NCBI GenBank assembly: GCA_021732525.1
Contig: JAKFUU010000052.1
Location: 1 to 57,889 of the forward strand
Direction: 5' to 3'
DNA length: 57,889 nucleotides
DNA from: Sphingomonadaceae bacterium
Lineage (GTDB): Bacteria; Pseudomonadota; Alphaproteobacteria; Sphingomonadales; Sphingomonadaceae
A model generated the notes under the pieces. It made no database searches, was not told the DNA's origin, and was given only the letters and a program-made list of their open reading frames with translations. The position numbers and the translations under genes were made by a program. Shown one piece after another: positions 53,813 through 57,889 of the stretch. Within the stretch, counting starts at the first letter, position 1; each line of letters opens with the position of its first letter.

Positions 53813-54544
53813 ATGATACGCGCGATGATATTATTTGCCTCTCCGCTGTTGCTGGCTGGATGCCAGCAGAATAACGCCATAAGCAGTGAGGCAAAGGCCG
53901 CAGCGACGGGAGCGGTGAAGGCCAGCGCCGCCAATCCGGTGGTTGTCGAATTATACCAAAGCCAAGGCTGCTCCTCCTGTCCGCCCGCCAACAGCGCGCT
54001 GAATGCGCAGGCCGACCGGGCGGATGTGATTGCGCTTAATTTTTCGGTGACTTATTGGGACAAGCTGGGATGGAAAGATATATTTGGCGATCCCAAATAT
54101 ACGCAGCGGCAATATGCTTATGCCAACGCCTTTCGCGCCGGCGGGGTCTATACCCCTCAAATGGTGCTCAATGGCCGCGATGCGATAGTGGGCAACCAGC
54201 CTGGCGAATTATCGCGGGCCATCGCTGCCGCACCGCCCGTTGGCGGCGGGCCCGCGATAGCTGCGGCCAATGGCAAGGTTACCATCGGCGCTGGACCCGG
54301 CCGGGCCGATATCTGGCTGATCCGCTATGATAAACGGATACAGAATGTTGCGATTAAATCGGGCGAAAATAATGGACGCACTTTGCCGCATAAAAATATC
54401 GTCCGGCAATTGGTCAATTTAGGCAGTTGGGGTGGGAGCGCGGCGAGTTATGCTTTGCCGTCCAGCCCCAGCACGCATTATAACAGCGTGATTTTGGTGC
54501 AACGTCCCGGCCTTGGCCCGATTATTGCGGCCCGGCGGATTTAA
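53813..54544 (+). CDS. DUF1223 lipoprotein, thioredoxin-like fold
   Basis: A 243-residue protein with a lipobox (LLAGC, Cys 17), so a membrane-anchored lipoprotein. The DUF1223 domain begins VVVELYQSQGCSSCPPANSAL with a CxxC motif at a thioredoxin-like position, then NFSVTYWDKLGWKDIFG and TPQMVLNGRD. Possibly a periplasmic redox protein; activity not shown. Convergent with the isomerase gene, 2 bp apart. Confidence 0.87.
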   Translation: MIRAMILFASPLLLAGCQQNNAISSEAKAAATGAVKASAANPVVVELYQSQGCSSCPPANSALNAQADRADVIALNFSVTYWDKLGWKDIFGDPKYTQRQYAYANAFRAGGVYTPQMVLNGRDAIVGNQPGELSRAIAAAPPVGGGPAIAAANGKVTIGAGPGRADIWLIRYDKRIQNVAIKSGENNGRTLPHKNIVRQLVNLGSWGGSAASYALPSSPSTHYNSVILVQRPGLGPIIAARRI

Positions 54545-54546
54545 GC

Positions 54547-55356
54547 TTAAGCGGATATTTCCGCCGCTATTAAAGCCTGAGACGCGGGGCCGAAAATTAC
54601 GGGTATTTCCGCGTTAATATAGTAGCATTCGCCGACATTCGCCCTTTCATTATCGATCGTTACATGACCCGATATGGGAATAATCCAGCATTTTTCTGCA
54701 TCGGTTAAGCTGGGCCAAGATGGCGTCCCATCGGCCAGCCATAGCCGGAAAAACGGCGCATCAACCAGCTGTTTGGACGCTACTGCTTGCCCCGACCGGG
54801 CATCGGAATAAGGCCCAGGCTTCGACACTGCAACGCCGTCATCCAGATGCAATGTGCGCAGCGCGCCGTTATCCAGCCGTCCATAATCATAAAGCCGATA
54901 GGTGATATCGGCATTTTGCTGCACCTCTACCAGCGTGATCCCTGCGCCAATTGCATGCACGGTTCCGGCGGGAATATAATAATAATCCCCCGCTTGAACC
55001 GGTTTCCAATCCATCATATCCTCTATCGCACCGCTGATCGCGGCGGCGCGCAATTGCTCCGCATTCAGCGGTTGTTTAACGCCAATGCCCAGGCATGCGC
55101 CCGGCTTTGCCTCGACAATATACCAGCATTCTTCCTTGCCCGACGGTGCGCCGCGCGCGCGCGCCTGCGCGTCATTCGGGTGAACCTGCACCGACAGCTT
55201 ATCCGATGTGAACAGCCATTTGATCAGCAATGGCAAAGGCGCACCGCCCGCATCGAACCAGATTTCGCCGATCCGCTTGCCGGCGGGCGCGGCAAAAGCG
55301 GCGGCAATGTCGCCCCGGCCCCAGGGTTTTTCGACCATTTGTGTTTGCAGTTTCAT
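54547..55356 (-). CDS. manA: Class I mannose-6-phosphate isomerase
   Basis: A 269-residue cupin enzyme. Zinc ligands are in VQVHPND (Gln, His), SGKEECWYIV (Glu) and PAGTVHAIG (His). It is shorter than E. coli ManA, as in the compact bacterial branch. It interconverts mannose-6-phosphate and fructose-6-phosphate for GDP-mannose and surface sugars. Diverges from glcB. Confidence 0.9.
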   Translation of the reverse strand: MKLQTQMVEKPWGRGDIAAAFAAPAGKRIGEIWFDAGGAPLPLLIKWLFTSDKLSVQVHPNDAQARARGAPSGKEECWYIVEAKPGACLGIGVKQPLNAEQLRAAAISGAIEDMMDWKPVQAGDYYYIPAGTVHAIGAGITLVEVQQNADITYRLYDYGRLDNGALRTLHLDDGVAVSKPGPYSDARSGQAVASKQLVDAPFFRLWLADGTPSWPSLTDAEKCWIIPISGHVTIDNERANVGECYYINAEIPVIFGPASQALIAAEISA

Positions 55357-55497
55357 GGCTTTGACGAATAGCCGGGGTGCAGATCGACTGACAAGCCAAT
55401 TTTTGCTTTTGCCGAGCCGAAACTCCCGCTAGGACGCTGCGAGACGATAATAATATCGCGAAACTCTCCCTGGGCACCATTTCAATGGGAGCCGAAA

Positions 55498-57618
55498 ATG
55501 ACCGAATATGTAACCCGCGCGGGCCTGCGCATTGCAGGCGCATTGGCCGAATTTGTGGAAAATCAGGCCTTGCCAGAAACCGGGGTCAGCGCCGATGCGC
55601 TATGGGCCGGATTGGCGCAATTGCTCACCAATTTTGCGCCGCGCAATGCCGCGTTGCTGGCGAGGCGCAACGACCTGCAAGCCAAGCTTGACGCATGGCA
55701 TAAGGCAAATCCGGGACCGATCGCCGATATGCCCGGCTACCAGGCTTTTCTGCGAGAGATTGGATATCTCGTCCCCGAACCCGCCCCATTTCAGATTGGC
55801 ACGCAAAATGTCGATCCCGAAATTGCGACGATGGCGGGGCCGCAATTGGTGGTGCCCGCGCTGAATGACCGCTTCGCGCTCAATGCCGCAAACGCGCGCT
55901 GGGGCAGCTTATATGATGCGCTTTATGGCACCGATGCGCTGGACGCCCCTCCTGCGCAGCCCGGGGGTTATGATGCGGCGCGCGGCGCAGCAGTCATCGC
56001 CCGCGCCAAGGCGTTCCTTGATGAGGCGGTCCCGCTGGCTTCGGGAAAATGGGCCGATTTGGGCGATCCTTGCGCGGGAATCGCGATTGCCGATCCGGCG
56101 CAATATGCGGGCCGCAGCAAAAAGGGGCGATTGTTCCGCCGCCACGGCCTGCATATCGAAGTCATCTTTGATTCGAAGCATCCGATTGGCCGCGACGATC
56201 CGTCGGGCATTGCCGATGTGATCCTCGAATCAGCGCTGACGGCGATCATCGATTTGGAGGATTCGGTCGCGGCGGTTGACGCGCAAGACAAGGTGCTCGG
56301 CTATACCAACTGGCTCGGCCTGATGCGCGGCGATTTGGCCGCAAGTTTTGACAAAGGCGGCAAGATCGTCAGCCGCTGCGCCGATCCCGACCGGATATTC
56401 ACCGCGCCCGATGGCTCTACCCTGGTATTGCCGGGGCGCAGCTTGCTATTCGTGCGCAATGTCGGCCATTTGATGACCAACCCGGCGGTGTTGATGGCCG
56501 GTGGGCCCGAGGCGCCCGAGGGCATTCTCGATGCGCTCTTTACCGCGCTATGCGCCCTACATGATTTAAGGGGCCACGACTTGAACGGCCTTGACCCGCT
56601 GCGCAATAGCCGCGCTGGATCGATCTATATCGTCAAGCCCAAGCAGCATGGGCCGGAAGAATGCGCCTTTACCAACGATCTGTTTGATGCGGTGGAGGAT
56701 ATTCTCGGCCTGCCGCGCCATACGATCAAGGTCGGCTTGATGGACGAAGAACGCCGCACCAGCGCCAATCTCGCCGCCTGTATCCATGCGGTGAAGGACC
56801 GGATCGTGTTTATCAACACCGGCTTTCTCGATCGCACCGGCGATGAAATGCACACGGCGATGCAGGCCGGACCGATGATCCGCAAGGGCGAAATGAAATC
56901 GGCAAACTGGATCGCGGCTTATGAGGCGCGCAATGTCGGCATCGGGCTTGCCTGCGGCCTGTCGGGGCGCGCGCAGATCGGCAAGGGCATGTGGGCCGCG
57001 CCCGACCGGATGGCCGATATGATGGCGCAGAAAATCGCGCATCCGCAAAGCGGCGCGAACACCGCATGGGTGCCCTCGCCCACCGCCGCGACCTTGCATG
57101 CGCTCCATTATCACCGCTGCGACGTTTTTGCCGTGCAGAAAGAAGTGGCGCGCCAGGAGACACCCGGCCTCGATCCGCTATTGACCATTCCGGTCACGCC
57201 GGTTGGCCATGGCTGGTCCGCCGAAGAGATTGCGCAGGAGCTGGAAAACAACACGCAAGGCATTTTGGGCTATGTCGTGCGCTGGATCGATCAAGGCATT
57301 GGCTGTTCGAAGGTTCCCGATATTCACGACATCGGCCTGATGGAAGACCGCGCCACCTTGCGGATCAGCGCGCAGCATATCGCCAATTGGCTGCATCACG
57401 GTGTGGTAAGCGCGGAGCAAGTCGATGCCGCCTTTGCCAAGATGGCGGCGAAGGTGGACGGACAAAATGCCGGCGATCCGCTGTATGAAAAACTGACCCC
57501 GGACAGCATCGCTTACCGCGCGGCCCGCGCGCTGGTGTTTGCAGGCTTGGCGCAGCCCAATGGCTATACTGAGCCGTTGCTGCATGAATTTCGGTTGGCG
57601 AAAAAGGCGGCGGGATAG
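55498..57618 (+). CDS. glcB: Malate synthase G
   Basis: A 706-residue protein, normal for isoform [25 protein letters not shown] core: the acid pair is in [16 protein letters not shown], the catalytic base region in [11 protein letters not shown] and [12 protein letters not shown], and the acetyl-CoA end in [10 protein letters not shown]. It condenses glyoxylate and acetyl-CoA to malate in the glyoxylate cycle; isocitrate lyase is not in the window. The SD GGGAG lies 6-10 bases before the ATG, next to a small CCATT/AATGG hairpin. Confidence 0.96.
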   Translation: MTEYVTRAGLRIAGALAEFVENQALPETGVSADALWAGLAQLLTNFAPRNAALLARRNDLQAKLDAWHKANPGPIADMPGYQAFLREIGYLVPEPAPFQIGTQNVDPEIATMAGPQLVVPALNDRFALNAANARWGSLYDALYGTDALDAPPAQPGGYDAARGAAVIARAKAFLDEAVPLASGKWADLGDPCAGIAIADPAQYAGRSKKGRLFRRHGLHIEVIFDSKHPIGRDDPSGIADVILESALTAIIDLEDSVAAVDAQDKVLGYTNWLGLMRGDLAASFDKGGKIVSRCADPDRIFTAPDGSTLVLPGRSLLFVRNVGHLMTNPAVLMAGGPEAPEGILDALFTALCALHDLRGHDLNGLDPLRNSRAGSIYIVKPKQHGPEECAFTNDLFDAVEDILGLPRHTIKVGLMDEERRTSANLAACIHAVKDRIVFINTGFLDRTGDEMHTAMQAGPMIRKGEMKSANWIAAYEARNVGIGLACGLSGRAQIGKGMWAAPDRMADMMAQKIAHPQSGANTAWVPSPTAATLHALHYHRCDVFAVQKEVARQETPGLDPLLTIPVTPVGHGWSAEEIAQELENNTQGILGYVVRWIDQGIGCSKVPDIHDIGLMEDRATLRISAQHIANWLHHGVVSAEQVDAAFAKMAAKVDGQNAGDPLYEKLTPDSIAYRAARALVFAGLAQPNGYTEPLLHEFRLAKKAAG

Positions 57619-57632
57619 GGATATTACACTTC

Positions 57633-57660
57633 GTCACCCTGAACTTGTTTCAGGGTCCAT
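57633..57660. repeat. Short palindromic repeat, GTCACCCTGAA family
   Basis: ACCCTGAA (57636-57643) and TTCAGGGT (57649-57656) form an 8-bp hairpin just behind glcB. This form is common in sphingomonad intergenic regions and may serve as a terminator. It also forms the end of a minus-strand reading frame. Confidence 0.7.
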
Positions 57661-57750
57661 CGTAACAAATGCCAGACGCTGGAGATTAGAAAGCGGCACT
57701 GCGCCATAGATCAAGCCAGCAACTTCAAGAGCTTTAGGCCACATACTCAT
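57634..57750 (-). pseudogene. Short open frame next to the insertion sequence (possible gene remnant)
   Basis: A 38-codon minus-strand frame (MSMWPKALEVAGLIYGAVPL...) runs from the base next to the IS end into the repeat, where it stops as DPETSSG. The last codons are repeat-derived. Its codons look coding-like, so it may be the 3' end of a gene cut by the IS. No family recognised. Confidence 0.3.
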
Positions 57751-57889
57751 AAAGGGGATTCCCTTTTGGACTGAAGTGTGATTCAGTGTTTCCACAACCG
57801 GAGACACGCCATGGCACGTTTTGATTTGAGCGATTTTGAGTGGGCGGTTATACAGCCGCTGCTACCGAATAAGCCACGCGGTGTGCCGC
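57751..57889 (+). mobile_element. IS5-type insertion sequence, left end (truncated by window)
   Basis: The probable left end lies at AAAGGGGATTCCCTTTTGG (from 57751), followed by about 45 bp of leader and a transposase start. The right end, the other inverted repeat and any target duplication lie outside the window. The exact boundary is therefore an estimate. Confidence 0.6.
57811..57889 (+). CDS. IS5-family transposase, N-terminal fragment
   Basis: The frame starts MARFDLSDFEWAVIQPLLP and runs off the window after 26 codons. This opening (D-L-S-D-x-E-W-x-x-I-x-P-L-L-P) is that of DUF4096-type IS5 (IS427-group) transposases, which often use a frameshift between two frames. Not further assignable. 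Confidence 0.85.
   Translation, partial: MARFDLSDFEWAVIQPLLPNKPRGVP

Overview
The window looks like an alphaproteobacterial chromosome, most probably from the Sphingomonadaceae (Sphingopyxis/Sphingorhabdus-like). This is judged from the proteins (hisZ directly after serA, DUF2794, zf-CHCC, type-2 SerC, sphingomonad-style GyrB), from a serC leader motif, and from short inverted repeats with GTCATTCCCGC arms. Genus is an inference. Base composition is moderately GC-rich and fairly even. There is no prophage, CRISPR array, tRNA or rRNA gene. The only mobile element seen is an IS5-type insertion sequence cut by the right edge.

Layout. 1-2.5 kb: a lipid-oxidation cluster (two acyl-CoA dehydrogenase subunits and an SDR). 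2.5-3.5 kb: a gene-free stretch with a promoter, a three-hairpin candidate small RNA with a CU-rich loop, and a second terminator. 3.5-9.5 kb: HAD phosphatase, rpmJ, an M14 carboxypeptidase, glmS, a VapBC-type toxin-antitoxin pair and a zf-CHCC protein. 9.6-16.6 kb: gyrB, pheA, a membrane cytochrome c, DUF465, terC and a LOG-family gene. 16.7-20.9 kb: serine/histidine genes (serC RNA motif, serC, serA, hisZ). 21-25 kb: two related exported proteins and a prolyl oligopeptidase. 25-27.6 kb: rpsM-rpsK-rpoA-rplQ with their own promoter. 27.8-32.5 kb: an AspA/AstE-type deacylase, an SDR-VOC-fghA formaldehyde/carbonyl cluster behind a palindromic operator, and an orphan UDP-ManNAc dehydrogenase. 32.8-37.4 kb: M16 protease, CinA-type protein, methionine aminopeptidase. 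37.4-38.5 kb: a RES/Xre toxin-antitoxin pair. 38.5-44 kb: ribosomal oxygenase, rluE, rsh (ppGpp), glmU. 44-57.6 kb: membrane protein, DUF2794-cysE, oxyR, pgsA-moaD-moaE, LplT-like transporter, ICMT-like membrane protein, argG, DUF1801, DUF1223, mannose-6-phosphate isomerase and malate synthase G. The IS element follows.

The genes are mostly housekeeping: amino-sugar and cell-wall precursor synthesis (glmS, glmU), serine/cysteine/arginine/phenylalanine/histidine synthesis, translation and transcription, redox control (oxyR, cysE, fghA) and the stringent response (rsh). The novelty lies mainly between genes. Four copies of a hairpin repeat keep an identical apex and bulge while both stems change with compensation; three of them sit between convergent genes and one supplies the stop codon of moaE. 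There is also the CU-loop small RNA, the serC leader and a second structured spacer between serC and serA, a 33-bp inverted repeat behind gyrB, and a 24-bp operator in front of the SDR-VOC-fghA genes.
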